A stretch of DNA of 43,618 nucleotides from Acidiferrobacterales bacterium. GTDB taxonomy: Bacteria > Pseudomonadota > Gammaproteobacteria > Arenicellales > Poriferihabitantaceae. The number at the start of each line of letters is the position of its first letter. The first letter of the stretch is position 1. Made by a program: the position numbers and the translations under genes. The notes below the pieces were generated by a model. The model was not told the DNA's origin. It ran no database searches and was given only the letters and a program-made list of their open reading frames with translations. The DNA is taken from positions 1 to 43,618 of the forward strand of contig JAHQWE010000131.1 of assembly GCA_019633985.1 (NCBI GenBank), written 5' to 3'. Of the stretch, positions 24,765 through 32,570 are shown one piece after another.

Positions 24765-25525
24765 CCCAGACCCACCCTGGCGCGAGATTCTTCACCCCTG
24801 AGCGAGAAATCTGTTCCCGCGAGATCTTTTGCCTCCTCCGTACATAGCCAGGCAATCGCCTGGGCGACATCACTGGTTGGGATATGAACACTAGGATCCA
24901 GCTGACTAACCGGATTAATACCCGAATCCTTGATAATCACCTGCATTTCCGTCGCTACTGTTCCCGGACTCAGTCCGATTACGATAATTCCCTGCTCTCT
25001 GTATTCCTTATCGACACACTTTGTCAGTGACAACACCGCAGCTTTGGTTGCACAGTAGTGACTCCAACCTTCCAGCGCACTCGTTGCCGCGCCCGAACTG
25101 ATGTTGATAATAGTTCCCCCGCCATTTTCTAACATAGTCGGAATCACTGTACGCAATCCGTAGTACACACCTTTCAAATTGATATCGACCACCTGAGACC
25201 ATTGGTCAGGTTCAGATTCAGCAAGCCTGGAAACTGGCTCGATCACCCCGGCGTTGTTTACGAGAATATCTATTCCGCCGAAGTGAGTCAGCGTTTTCTG
25301 AACCGCCATTTCAACCTGCTGGTAGTCACTGACGTCAGTTTCAAGCGACATAGCATTCCCACCATTGTCGACAATTTGCTGTTCAATCGCGCGCATCGCT
25401 GAACCGTTTCGAGCACAAAGCACAATATTCGCTCCGCATTGCGCTAAATGGATTGCTGTAGCTTCACCAATCCCGCGACTTGCACCGGTGATAATTGCCG
25501 TTTTTCCCCTTATTTCGTCTGTCAT
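24761..25525 (-). CDS. SDR-family oxidoreductase
   Basis: Short-chain dehydrogenase of the classical type; 254 residues from ATG 25525. The cofactor loop is TGASRGIG (13-20), then ILVNNAGV (90-93 NNAG), and the catalytic set S143/S144, Y157 and K161 (HYCATK). The residues after strand 2 (LCARNG) favour NADP(H). I rejected the longer frame from 25585 because the normal DEIRGKTAIITGAS start begins at 25525. It is divergent from the TmpA-like gene with 113 bases between, so the two may share control. If linked to that pathway it could act on a hydroxylated intermediate, but this is conjecture. Confidence 0.9.
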   Translation of the reverse strand: MTDEIRGKTAIITGASRGIGEATAIHLAQCGANIVLCARNGSAMRAIEQQIVDNGGNAMSLETDVSDYQQVEMAVQKTLTHFGGIDILVNNAGVIEPVSRLAESEPDQWSQVVDINLKGVYYGLRTVIPTMLENGGGTIINISSGAATSALEGWSHYCATKAAVLSLTKCVDKEYREQGIIVIGLSPGTVATEMQVIIKDSGINPVSQLDPSVHIPTSDVAQAIAWLCTEEAKDLAGTDFSLRGEESRARVGLG

Positions 25526-25638
25526 AATTATGATCGTTACATGGTGTTGATTTGAATAGAGAGATATTAGAATGCGCAGGAGCATCCTTCAACAACAAAA
25601 CTACTACGCCCTATTACATCCAAGCGAATTAATGCAAA

Positions 25639-26793
25639 ATGACAAATGCTGCATACGAGGTAGTGATCTCGGAAGATCAAACCTATCTGACGTTAATAAC
25701 CGAAAGGCAAACCAGTCGGTTTCATGGCAATTGGTTACGCGACAATGCCCTGGATGCCCGCACCCGAGCGCCAGGAAATGGTCAGAAGTTAATATCCATT
25801 GATTCGATACCGGAGACGGTATTGATTCAACACGCGACGATCGAGAACGAAGCCACCATAGCAATCAACTTTTTCGACAATTCCTCAACCTTTTATTTTC
25901 CGCTAGATTGGTTACAACAACATTGCTATGACAAAGAACAACCCGATCGCGCGGGCTGGATTTCCGCTGATAAGCAACTTTGGGATCATCGGTTAGCGGC
26001 AAGTAACTTAAGCGAAAACTATTCGTCACTTGTCCAAAATGATCACTCCCTTTGCCACTGGTTACATCGGATTGATCGCTTTGGATTCGCTTTGCTCAAG
26101 GCAATTCCAGCGGAACCAGATGGATTACTCAAAGTGGTCAATTTATTTGGCTATGTGCGCGAGACAAACTATGGCCAAACTTTCGACGTACGCTCCGAGA
26201 TAAACCCCTCAAACCTGGCCTACACCGCACTCGGACTGCAGGCCCACACTGATAACCCCTACCGAGATCCTTCACCGACCATGCAAATACTTGCCTGTAT
26301 GGAGAACAGTGCTGACGGAGGCGACTCCATGGTGGTGGACGGATTTCAAGCGGCCATGACACTTCGAGAAGAATCAGAAGAACACTTTTCACTGCTATCT
26401 AGATTTCCAGCAAGGTTTTGTTATGCGGGTGGGTCAGATACATTGCTAGAAAGTAAGCATCCCATTATTGAACTAGGTGTAGACGGTGAACTAAGGGCAG
26501 TTCGATTCAATCATCGATCAGCCGCTCCATTCACTGACATTCCATTTGATTTTATGCAGAAATACTACCAAGCATACCGACATTTTTCCGAGATCGTTGA
26601 CAGAACCGACTCTCAGGTCACGTTTAAGCTGCGTCCGCAGGAGTTATTCATTGTCGACAACACCCGTGTGCTCCATTCTCGTACCGCCTTTTCCGGATCG
26701 GGAAAACGTTGGTTAAGAGGCTGTTATCCAGATAAAGACGGGATGCTCTCCACACTTAAAACGCTGAGAAAGAAATACAATGACGTTCACTAA
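25639..26793 (+). CDS. tmpA: Fe(II)/2-oxoglutarate oxygenase, 2-trimethylaminoethylphosphonate hydroxylase (TmpA)-like / gamma-butyrobetaine dioxygenase family
   Basis: A 384-residue member of the gamma-butyrobetaine hydroxylase family. The N-terminal ~95 residues form the small domain (FHGNWLRDNALDARTRAPGN) that carries a zinc site in homologues. The catalytic jellyroll has GLQAHTDNPYRDP, with iron ligands H203 and D205, and NTRVLHSRTAF, with distal H346 and a following Arg for 2-oxoglutarate. VRFNHRSAAPF is the usual substrate-region motif. Family members hydroxylate trimethylammonium compounds. The overlap (14 bases) with a PhnZ/TmpB-type gene makes the phosphonate enzyme TmpA, which hydroxylates 2-trimethylaminoethylphosphonate, more likely than carnitine synthesis. 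This distinction rests on context. Confidence 0.85.
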   Translation: MTNAAYEVVISEDQTYLTLITERQTSRFHGNWLRDNALDARTRAPGNGQKLISIDSIPETVLIQHATIENEATIAINFFDNSSTFYFPLDWLQQHCYDKEQPDRAGWISADKQLWDHRLAASNLSENYSSLVQNDHSLCHWLHRIDRFGFALLKAIPAEPDGLLKVVNLFGYVRETNYGQTFDVRSEINPSNLAYTALGLQAHTDNPYRDPSPTMQILACMENSADGGDSMVVDGFQAAMTLREESEEHFSLLSRFPARFCYAGGSDTLLESKHPIIELGVDGELRAVRFNHRSAAPFTDIPFDFMQKYYQAYRHFSEIVDRTDSQVTFKLRPQELFIVDNTRVLHSRTAFSGSGKRWLRGCYPDKDGMLSTLKTLRKKYNDVH

Positions 26794-27361
26794 CTCACAA
26801 GATGTGGTCGCGCTAATCGCCGATATCTTTGAACGGCGCGGTGCCGATTCATATCTGGGAGAAGAAGTCACCATGTCGCAACATATGCTACAAGCGGCGC
26901 TCCTGGCAGAACAGGCGGGCGCCGATGAAGTAACCATTGCCGCTGCTTTGTTGCATGACATCGGTCACTACACCAACGAATTTCCGGAAGATGCTCTGGA
27001 AACAGGCACTGACAACTATCACGAGGAAGCAGGAGCAAGAATCCTACGAAAGTGGTTTCCACCGAAACTGGTGGATTGTGTTCGTTATCATGTTCCAGCG
27101 AAACGCTATTTATGCGCCACTAGAGAAACCTACCATCAAAGTCTCTCAGCAGCTTCCAAACACAGCCTTCAATTACAGGGCGGCAGAATGAACCCGGAGG
27201 AAGTCGCTGCGTTTAAGCAGCATCAGCACCTGGATGACATCCTCCAGGTGAGAATTTGGGATGATCTAGCCAAGTATCCAGAAACCGTCACGCCACCTTT
27301 TTCTCACTATGTACCAATTTTAAATAGACTGGTGAATCGAGCAATATCAGGTCGAGACTGA
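26780..27361 (+). CDS. tmpB: HD-domain mixed-valence diiron oxygenase, TmpB/PhnZ-like
   Basis: A 193-residue HD-domain protein. The pattern of metal ligands matches PhnZ almost position for position: H35 (VTMSQHMLQ), H59-D60 (LLHDIGHY), H81 (NYHEEAG), H104 (VRYHVPAKRY) and D161 (IWDDLAKYP). The substrate-gating pair of PhnZ (Tyr24, Glu27) has equivalents here in Y25 and E28 (SYLGEEV). PhnZ and TmpB use a mixed-valence diiron centre and O2 to cleave a 1-hydroxyphosphonate; TmpB yields glycine betaine and phosphate. ATG 26780 lies inside the end of the tmpA-like gene, so the pair is translationally coupled. Ordinary HD phosphohydrolases lack the Tyr/Glu pair and this partner. Confidence 0.85.
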   Translation: MTFTNSQDVVALIADIFERRGADSYLGEEVTMSQHMLQAALLAEQAGADEVTIAAALLHDIGHYTNEFPEDALETGTDNYHEEAGARILRKWFPPKLVDCVRYHVPAKRYLCATRETYHQSLSAASKHSLQLQGGRMNPEEVAAFKQHQHLDDILQVRIWDDLAKYPETVTPPFSHYVPILNRLVNRAISGRD

Positions 27362-27394
27362 GCAAGCAAAAAGCGGAAATCGAATCAAAGTGAA

Positions 27395-27904
27395 TTACCC
27401 ATTTCCTACAGCAATGGTATATGTGGTAAACCATCTTCCAAGAAGACATGTTTTTTGGCTATGCGATGCCACTTTGTGTATAGATCTGTATCCCGGTCGA
27501 GACTCCAGTAAATGAAATAGCACTTCGTGGTGTCCAAATTCCTTTGCCCACTGCATGAGGGTTCTATATATGATGAGGCCGTTGCCCCAGAACCTCCTCG
27601 ATAACACAATCGCCAGTTCGAAGCGATTATCAAACGGCTGAATTCCACACCACCCAGCCAATTCTTCTCTGATATACACTGCACGAATCCGGCAGCCCGG
27701 TAGTAACTCCAATTTTTGTTTTTCGTTCACCCAATCTCTAATCGAAAAGCCATCAAAAAATGGATGATCGACCAGATGTGCTCTTACAGCGGGCTCATTC
27801 GCTATTGCCAGAAAATCCTCCGGATCTACTTGATCAAAACGGACGTATTTCAATTCATCCAGGTAGTTTTGGGTACGCACTCTAACGGTTGATTGGGTGG
27901 TCAA
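27395..27904 (-). CDS. GNAT-type N-acetyltransferase
   Basis: Probable acetyltransferase of the RimJ-like GNAT group. Visible are an N-terminal helix region (DPEDFLAIANEPAVRAHLVD), strand motifs YIREELAGWCGIQPF and FELAIVLSRRFWGNGLIIY, the latter containing the acetyl-CoA loop R-x-x-G-x-G, and the closing region LFHLLESRPGY. The start is uncertain: ATG 27946 gives 183 residues with an unusual Arg-rich beginning inside the methyltransferase gene, while TTG 27904 gives 169 residues and overlaps the methyltransferase stop as TTGA. I prefer the latter, since the same arrangement occurs at 29400-29403. No ribosome binding site decides. Substrate unknown. Confidence 0.7.
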   Translation of the reverse strand: MTTQSTVRVRTQNYLDELKYVRFDQVDPEDFLAIANEPAVRAHLVDHPFFDGFSIRDWVNEKQKLELLPGCRIRAVYIREELAGWCGIQPFDNRFELAIVLSRRFWGNGLIIYRTLMQWAKEFGHHEVLFHLLESRPGYRSIHKVASHSQKTCLLGRWFTTYTIAVGNG

Positions 27905-28758
27905 ATTCGCGCGTTGGTAGCAGACACCACTCCTTCGGCGCAACATATGGAATACCAGAGCGCAGAATCCGGGCGTTCTGTCCAGACTTTTAAACCTTTC
28001 ATCCCGCGCTCATAAGTGGCCTGATCAAGCAGACCGCTAGAAAAGATCGTTTCTTTTGCGCCCGCCAAGGCACTGACTAAATTACCCGCCACGGACTGAA
28101 AGCTATCATTACCGGCACAACCTCCAAAAAAGATACTAGAATTTTGAACTGATGTGAGTCCTGCCTGCTGTAATAACACAACTAACTGACGTCCAATATA
28201 TGGATCATTCCCTAAATGTTCATAAGAACGTACGTAGGCCTGCCAGAGCGGCTGAAAGTTTTCGGGCTCAGGCCACGGATGGAAATAGTCGTGATCATCA
28301 TCGACGAGAAATATCCTGCCCCCTGGACGTACAGCCTTGGCCATTTGTGACACCGCAATGATCGGATCGGAAAGGTGTTCGAGCAAGAAACGGCAATACG
28401 CTAAATCGAACGTGCCCCACTCGGCATCACTTAACGGCAGTTCTAATGCATCTCCTAACCGAAACTCTACCAGCTCACGCTCCCCACGCTCAGACGCCAG
28501 GTCTCCTGCTTGTTTGAATTGTTGTTCATCCCGTTCAACGCCCATGACGAATCCGTCTGTTCCCACTGCATGAGAGACAGCCCTGCTGAACTGACCGAGA
28601 CCGCAACCCACATCCAGAATTCTGGATCCAGCGTCAGGGTTTAGTTCTTTTAAGCATTTTAGATTAAGTAGGTCGTTGAGTAGCGATAGACGCCTCTGTT
28701 CCTCCGGCGAACTACCATGAATATAAGTGGAGCTCTGGCTGTCTACTTGGTTGCTCAT
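27901..28758 (-). CDS. Class I SAM-dependent methyltransferase
   Basis: A 285-residue Rossmann methyltransferase from ATG 28758. Motif I is SRILDVGCGLGQFSRAV, the acidic end of strand 2 is MGVERDEQQF, then EFRLGDALELPLSD, and motif IV-like FDLAYCRFLLEHLSDP followed by AVRPGGRIFLVDDDHDYF. The overall pattern is that of the UbiE/methyltransf-11 type acting on small molecules. An upstream in-frame start at 28791 is possible but adds an unrelated 11 residues. It overlaps the downstream GNAT gene at its stop codon, indicating an operon of two modifying enzymes. Substrate unknown. Confidence 0.88.
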   Translation of the reverse strand: MSNQVDSQSSTYIHGSSPEEQRRLSLLNDLLNLKCLKELNPDAGSRILDVGCGLGQFSRAVSHAVGTDGFVMGVERDEQQFKQAGDLASERGERELVEFRLGDALELPLSDAEWGTFDLAYCRFLLEHLSDPIIAVSQMAKAVRPGGRIFLVDDDHDYFHPWPEPENFQPLWQAYVRSYEHLGNDPYIGRQLVVLLQQAGLTSVQNSSIFFGGCAGNDSFQSVAGNLVSALAGAKETIFSSGLLDQATYERGMKGLKVWTERPDSALWYSICCAEGVVSATNARI

Positions 28759-29031
28759 ACTTGTTGCTAGTTCAAATCGGGATCGGCACAAACGTGGCAG
28801 TGCATTTCTAAATATGCCCGGCAGAATTTACTTCTGAAAGAGGATCAACTCTATCGATAATTAGCGGTAATTGCTCGGTTTGTATGTCGACATCAATCTC
28901 TGCTCGAAACCGATGCCTGATGTGGTCCACTAAACGGCAAAAAAGAGTTTACATCGTCTCAATGCCAAGAGGATAAAGGGCTGATAAGGACTCTATCTCA
29001 AGTACTGTCTTGATTCAGTTCCTTACTATGC

Positions 29032-29403
29032 CTACCTGAAAGAGACCACGTAGCCAGAATAACCTAATAAGCACGGTGGATTCGGATCGCCGTCGCAACA
29101 GGCATGGGACACTTGCAATGTAACGGATTGAACTCGATTAATTTCCGAACAACGAGATTTCAAATCTATCGGAACAAATAACTTCAGGTTCTCGGTCTCG
29201 ATCTCCAACCCCTGATATTGTGAAAGCACGCTTTTACCCTCTGAGTATTTCTTTGCTTGATCAACCAACATCCCATCGTTCCACACTGATATCTCCCTAC
29301 ACGCCAATATTTCGAATTCTTGAATCTTGTCGGGCGGACTCGCACAGTCGGCCATAACCTGCGGTATTAGAGTCAAGTTCAAAATACATAAAAGCAATCT
29401 CAA
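29032..29403 (-). CDS. Small secreted cysteine-rich hypothetical protein
   Basis: No family recognised. The 123 residues begin with a signal peptide (MRLLLCILNLTLIPQVMADC; cleavage likely before or after the Ala-Asp). The mature part of about 100 residues holds several cysteines (DCASPP, ILACREIS, SRCSEIN, HACCDGDPNPPC), suggesting a disulfide-bonded periplasmic or secreted protein. The start is TTG 29403, which I accept because AGGAGAG lies 6 to 7 bases upstream and because the TTG overlaps an upstream stop codon as TTGA. Neighbours give no clue to function. Confidence 0.6.
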   Translation of the reverse strand: MRLLLCILNLTLIPQVMADCASPPDKIQEFEILACREISVWNDGMLVDQAKKYSEGKSVLSQYQGLEIETENLKLFVPIDLKSRCSEINRVQSVTLQVSHACCDGDPNPPCLLGYSGYVVSFR

Positions 29404-29618
29404 ATTGTTCTCTCCTGATCCTCTAACATTGTTTCAAGCAGTCGTGACGCCACCTGTTTCTCCAATTCTTGTGATAAGAAACCACTTAAAAATACTCCGA
29501 AACGTCAGCCGAATACGTTTACCATATCCACCTTCAGTTTTGCCAAAAGTTCTTGAGGCACACGCACAAACCTTTCGATTCGTCTTATAGTGAGTCCGTT
29601 CAAAGCATAAATAATCAT
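29400..29618 (-). pseudogene. Possible small gene interrupted by an in-frame TGA
   Basis: On the minus strand an ATG at 29618 opens a frame of 37 residues with a protein-like sequence (RRIERFVRVPQELLAKLKVD), stops at TGA 29507-29505, and then continues open in the same frame for 34 more residues (FLSQELEKQVASRLLETMLE) to a TGA at 29402-29400. That last stop overlaps the TTG start of the next gene, an arrangement expected for a real upstream cistron. It may be a decayed or mutated small gene, or a chance frame. I see no convincing SECIS-like structure after the first TGA. No family recognised. Confidence 0.3.
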
Positions 29619-29750
29619 GAAGATACACTCTAGCGGCAGTCGTTACAGCATGTAGTGATAGACGTAAGCTTACGCTCGTGCACTGCATCAATGATCGACC
29701 CTGTGTAGGTTTATTCTAGCTTTGGTATATCGCAATAGGCTGCAATAGAT
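29404..29750. other. Intergenic region between MAPEG and secreted-protein genes
   Basis: About 350 bases without a firm gene. It contains the interrupted minus-strand frame described separately (29400-29618) and a 12-base palindrome at 29663-29674 that is within chance expectation. Another minus-strand frame (29434-29691) has no protein-like features. No RNA gene, terminator or mobile element is seen. Confidence 0.6.
29410..29416 (-). promoter_or_regulatory. Ribosome binding site fixing a TTG start
   Basis: On the minus strand AGGAGAG stands at 29416-29410, correctly spaced before TTG 29403. It is one of the strongest Shine-Dalgarno matches in the window and is the reason for calling the secreted 123-residue protein from a TTG codon. 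Confidence 0.6.
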
Positions 29751-30140
29751 CTATATCAATACAGAACCCGCCAAAACTATGATGCACAACCATGAAACCG
29801 CAAATGTCAGTGTTCTAACTACGGGTATACCGGCTGCGTAGACAATCGCGTGGAATAGCCTGGCCCAGAAATACACGACACAAGCCAACACTGTCCAGCT
29901 GGTGTGAATTTCTGCTAAATGCGCAATGAGAACCAACACTCCAAATACAACTAAATTTTCGATTGAGTTGTAATGCGCTTTCTTGAGTCGGATAGCCCAT
30001 GCATCCAACGGCTTGGGATCATCCTGATAGCCCAGTGCAGCCATTAAACCTCGTACGGAAATTTGATTTAAAATATATGGAATCCACATCACTGTGGTCA
30101 TCACAGCGGTAAGAGCAAGCCATTTCAATTCTGGTGTCAA
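29751..30140 (-). CDS. MAPEG-family membrane protein
   Basis: A 129-residue four-helix membrane protein of the MAPEG type (membrane-associated proteins in eicosanoid and glutathione metabolism). Key features are ALTAVMTTVMWIPYILNQIS in helix 1, then RLKKAHYNSIENLVVFGVLV, which carries the family R-x-x-x-A-x-x-N-x-x-E pattern for glutathione contact, then YFWARLFHAIVYAAGIPVVR. The bacterial members are mostly uncharacterised. The start is TTG 30140, supported by GAAGGA at 30153-30148; no ATG precedes the first helix. It stands alone on the minus strand with a symmetric operator-like repeat upstream. Confidence 0.85.
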   Translation of the reverse strand: MTPELKWLALTAVMTTVMWIPYILNQISVRGLMAALGYQDDPKPLDAWAIRLKKAHYNSIENLVVFGVLVLIAHLAEIHTSWTVLACVVYFWARLFHAIVYAAGIPVVRTLTFAVSWLCIIVLAGSVLI

Positions 30141-30147
30141 CGTATTT

Positions 30148-30153
30148 TCCTTC
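30148..30153 (-). promoter_or_regulatory. Ribosome binding site fixing a TTG start of the MAPEG gene
   Basis: GAAGGA reads on the minus strand from 30153 to 30148, seven bases before TTG 30140. There is no ATG between it and the first membrane helix, so it decides the start. Confidence 0.55.
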
Positions 30154-30169
30154 AGAAATTAAGAAGAGA

Positions 30170-30191
30170 TCTCACAATATTCATTGTGAGA
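30170..30191. promoter_or_regulatory. Operator-like inverted repeat upstream of the MAPEG gene
   Basis: TCTCACAAT and ATTGTGAGA form a perfect nine-base inverted repeat around ATTC, beginning 30 bases before the MAPEG start. The dyad resembles a binding site for a dimeric helix-turn-helix repressor. The half-sites are in the opposite order to a CRP site, and no regulator gene lies next to it. Confidence 0.4.
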
Positions 30192-30441
30192 AAAGGATAG
30201 CATGATTGATCCGCGCATACTTTTTCTTTTATTGTAGGAGATTCTGTCGTTTGAGTTCGACAAGCATCGAACATGTATCATCGTGTTGTTTACGGCGACG
30301 CCGCCAAATTTTTTCCGTTCCAGCTTACTTTTCATGTCGTTGACTATTGGTGAGAACTGACTTCGTAAAATTAGTGCATGGGTGAAACCCGTGTCTTTAC
30401 CTTCCCTCGCTGGGGAAACCATCGTAACCTCGTTGAAAACA

Positions 30442-31581
30442 TCAAATACTAGTAAGTGCTGTGATTTTCTTCACCGTATTTTGCAATCCCTCCAAGGAAT
30501 TCGCCGGCAAGAAAACATCGACTTCCGGTAGTTCGTTTTTAAGTTGTTCTGCAGTAGTGGTGACGCCTTCCCTACCCAGCATCGGATTGAGCCATAGAAT
30601 GCTCCGAGATTTCGCAGCGAGTGTATCGAGCTCATCACGGAGTTTCTCTCGATCCTCTGTATCAAATCCGTCACTAATAATGATTACGACGGTTTTGGGT
30701 GTCACCACCAAACGACTATGTAAATCATTGAACGTTTTAAGTGACTCTGCAATTTTTGTTCCTCCCATCCAGAGCTTATTGTTTTCTTCTAGCCGTTCCT
30801 TCATCCGGGACAACGATTGCTCGCGATAAATACTGGTTACCGAAAACAGCTTTGTATGGAACGCAAATGCATGGGAATGATCGAAAGCGCGAACCAGCCC
30901 GCGGGCAAAGCGAAACAACAACGGATTGTTCCAAGACATCGAGTGTGAGACATCATGGATAACTACCAGGTGTGGGTGCACCGGTTTTCTGACACTGTAG
31001 GTTGCAGCTAAGGGCAGTCCGCCCGTGGACAGACTCTTGCGGATGGTTCGCCGAATATCGATTTGATTACCCTTCGGCTTAAAAGTTCGGCGCCTCCCAA
31101 GCTGGCGTTTAAGTTGGTTAGCCATGCGCTCGGCGATCCGCTCTGCATGGCGCATTGCCTGTTTATCATTGATGAAACGAAAATCCGCTTTGCTAATATT
31201 GCGCGCTGTACCAGCACCAATTCCATCAACGCTGGTATCATTATCTTGTCGCGGTGATTCTTTACTTGCGCCAGCTAGTCCACTCATACGTTGGGTATTG
31301 CGGTTTCGCGGATCTATTCTCTCTACCAAATCAAGTTCGTACATCTCTACTTCCTTTGGAAACCAATACTTCCTGAACGCCAGATCATAACCGCGCCAAT
31401 CTTCTCTGGAACGACAGGTTAGAGTACGAATGGTATGTGCAACGTTGTTTCGATCTAGACAATCACTTGCCTTTAATGCAGAGAGTATGTCTCTAGATTC
31501 CCCTATCCCAAAAGTAAATCCCTCTGCCTTGAGAAACTGCAAAAAACCGAGGAGCGTTTGTGATGGTGCAATCGGATTCAT
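30442..31581 (-). CDS. VWA-domain (CoxE-like) protein
   Basis: A 379-residue protein of the CoxE/von Willebrand A family. The first ~190 residues are helical and basic (FRKYWFPKEVEMYELDLVER, AERIAERMANQLKRQLGRRR). The VWA domain begins HPHLVVIHDVSHSMSWNN with the metal-ion site DxSxS (D210, S212, S214), continues with MGGTKIAESLKTF for the Thr ligand and VVIIISDGFDTEDREKL for the late Asp. Such proteins work with MoxR ATPases to insert metals or remodel enzyme complexes, e.g. CoxD/CoxE in CO dehydrogenase maturation. It follows the MoxR gene by 20 bases. No CO dehydrogenase or other obvious client is in the window. Confidence 0.9.
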   Translation of the reverse strand: MNPIAPSQTLLGFLQFLKAEGFTFGIGESRDILSALKASDCLDRNNVAHTIRTLTCRSREDWRGYDLAFRKYWFPKEVEMYELDLVERIDPRNRNTQRMSGLAGASKESPRQDNDTSVDGIGAGTARNISKADFRFINDKQAMRHAERIAERMANQLKRQLGRRRTFKPKGNQIDIRRTIRKSLSTGGLPLAATYSVRKPVHPHLVVIHDVSHSMSWNNPLLFRFARGLVRAFDHSHAFAFHTKLFSVTSIYREQSLSRMKERLEENNKLWMGGTKIAESLKTFNDLHSRLVVTPKTVVIIISDGFDTEDREKLRDELDTLAAKSRSILWLNPMLGREGVTTTAEQLKNELPEVDVFLPANSLEGLQNTVKKITALTSI

Positions 31582-31601
31582 GCTTCCAGCAAGACGCTAA
31601 T

Positions 31602-32474
31602 TCAAGCCACTGCAGTTATGACTTCGGCCACGGATTCTCGATCTATCGCCGCCATATCTTCTCTAGTTTTTAGAAAGCAGCTGCGGGTTTCCAGAATGAC
31701 GTCCAGATTATCCTGTAAGGTATTCAGTTCTAAACCCATCAGTGCCGCAGCCCAATCCAGCGTTTCTGCGACGCCTGGGCGTTTTTGCAGTTCTGTGTCC
31801 CTTATTTTTTGAATAAATCCTACGATCTGCTCTCCTAAAGATTGATCAATATCAGGTAGCCGAGCCAATACAATCTCCAACTCTTTGTGATAGCCGGGGT
31901 AATCCATATAGTGATACAAACAACGTCTTCGAAGGGCATCACTGAGTTCCCGCGTGCCATTGGAGGTGAGTATGACCCGAGGCTTGCTCACGGCTTTAAT
32001 CGTACCAAGCTCAGGAATGCTGATTTGAAAATCAGACAGCAGCTCGAGAAGATAGGCTTCAAATGCCTCATCTGCACGGTCAATTTCATCGATGAGCAAT
32101 ACAGCGGGCTCCGGTTGTTGTATTGATTGCAGCAACGGTCTTTCCATTAGAAATTCGCGGCTAAACACATCTATGGCGCCATCATCAGACGCCGATTCAT
32201 TCAATTTGATGGAGATCAGCTGTCTGGTGTAATTCCATTCATACACCGCGGCGTTTAAATCCAGTCCATCGTAGCATTGCAAACGAATCAGCGGAGCGCT
32301 GGTGACTTCGGCCAAGGCTTTGGCAGACTCAGTTTTTCCGACGCCCGCCTCGCCCTCTATCAACAACGGACGTTCAAGCTGACGCATTAACCCAAGGGTT
32401 GTGACCAAAGAATGATCTACCACGTAGCCGGTTGCGGCAAATTGCGCGGTGAGTGAGAGTTCCGAAACAGACAT
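31602..32474 (-). CDS. MoxR-family AAA+ ATPase
   Basis: A 290-residue AAA+ chaperone-like ATPase. Walker A is IEGEAGVGKTESAKAL (41-48), Walker B PAVLLIDEIDRADEAFE (D129, E130), sensor 1 region RVILTSNGTRELSDALRRRC, where the double Arg supplies the arginine finger, and a C-terminal lid. The form matches the CoxD/NorQ/MoxR group that acts together with a VWA protein. It is directly upstream of the VWA gene on the same strand. Client protein unknown here. Confidence 0.92.
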   Translation of the reverse strand: MSVSELSLTAQFAATGYVVDHSLVTTLGLMRQLERPLLIEGEAGVGKTESAKALAEVTSAPLIRLQCYDGLDLNAAVYEWNYTRQLISIKLNESASDDGAIDVFSREFLMERPLLQSIQQPEPAVLLIDEIDRADEAFEAYLLELLSDFQISIPELGTIKAVSKPRVILTSNGTRELSDALRRRCLYHYMDYPGYHKELEIVLARLPDIDQSLGEQIVGFIQKIRDTELQKRPGVAETLDWAAALMGLELNTLQDNLDVILETRSCFLKTREDMAAIDRESVAEVITAVA

Positions 32475-32570
32475 TCGCAGAGTATAAGAATTAATCGTCT
32501 ATTCTTCGATAACTGCAGATGAAAATCAATTCTGTTTCGGTTATTCAAAACCAGGATGACGCGATACTCG

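Larger units (their letters stand above)
30141..30441. other. Intergenic region between the VWA gene and the MAPEG gene
   Basis: About 300 bases. It includes the MAPEG ribosome binding site and the inverted repeat described separately. A minus-strand frame of 87 codons (30422-30159) has a mixed, low-complexity-free but unrecognisable sequence and no supported start, so I do not call it. No terminator is evident after the VWA gene. Confidence 0.6.

Noticed and set aside
25639-26793. Plain gamma-butyrobetaine hydroxylase for carnitine synthesis
   Set aside because: Possible from the family alone, but the overlapping PhnZ/TmpB-type gene with matching ligands makes the phosphonate role more likely; kept as the alternative.
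29505-29507. Selenocysteine codon in the interrupted small frame
   Set aside because: No convincing hairpin follows the TGA at the distance of a bacterial SECIS and the sequence matches no selenoprotein family I know; decay or chance is simpler.
29663-29674. 12-base palindrome CGTAAGCTTACG
   Set aside because: About ten palindromes of this length are expected by chance in a window of this size, and it has no clear promoter context.
30159-30422. 87-codon minus-strand frame before the MAPEG gene
   Set aside because: No family, no supported start, and it overlaps the operator-like dyad and leader of the MAPEG gene.
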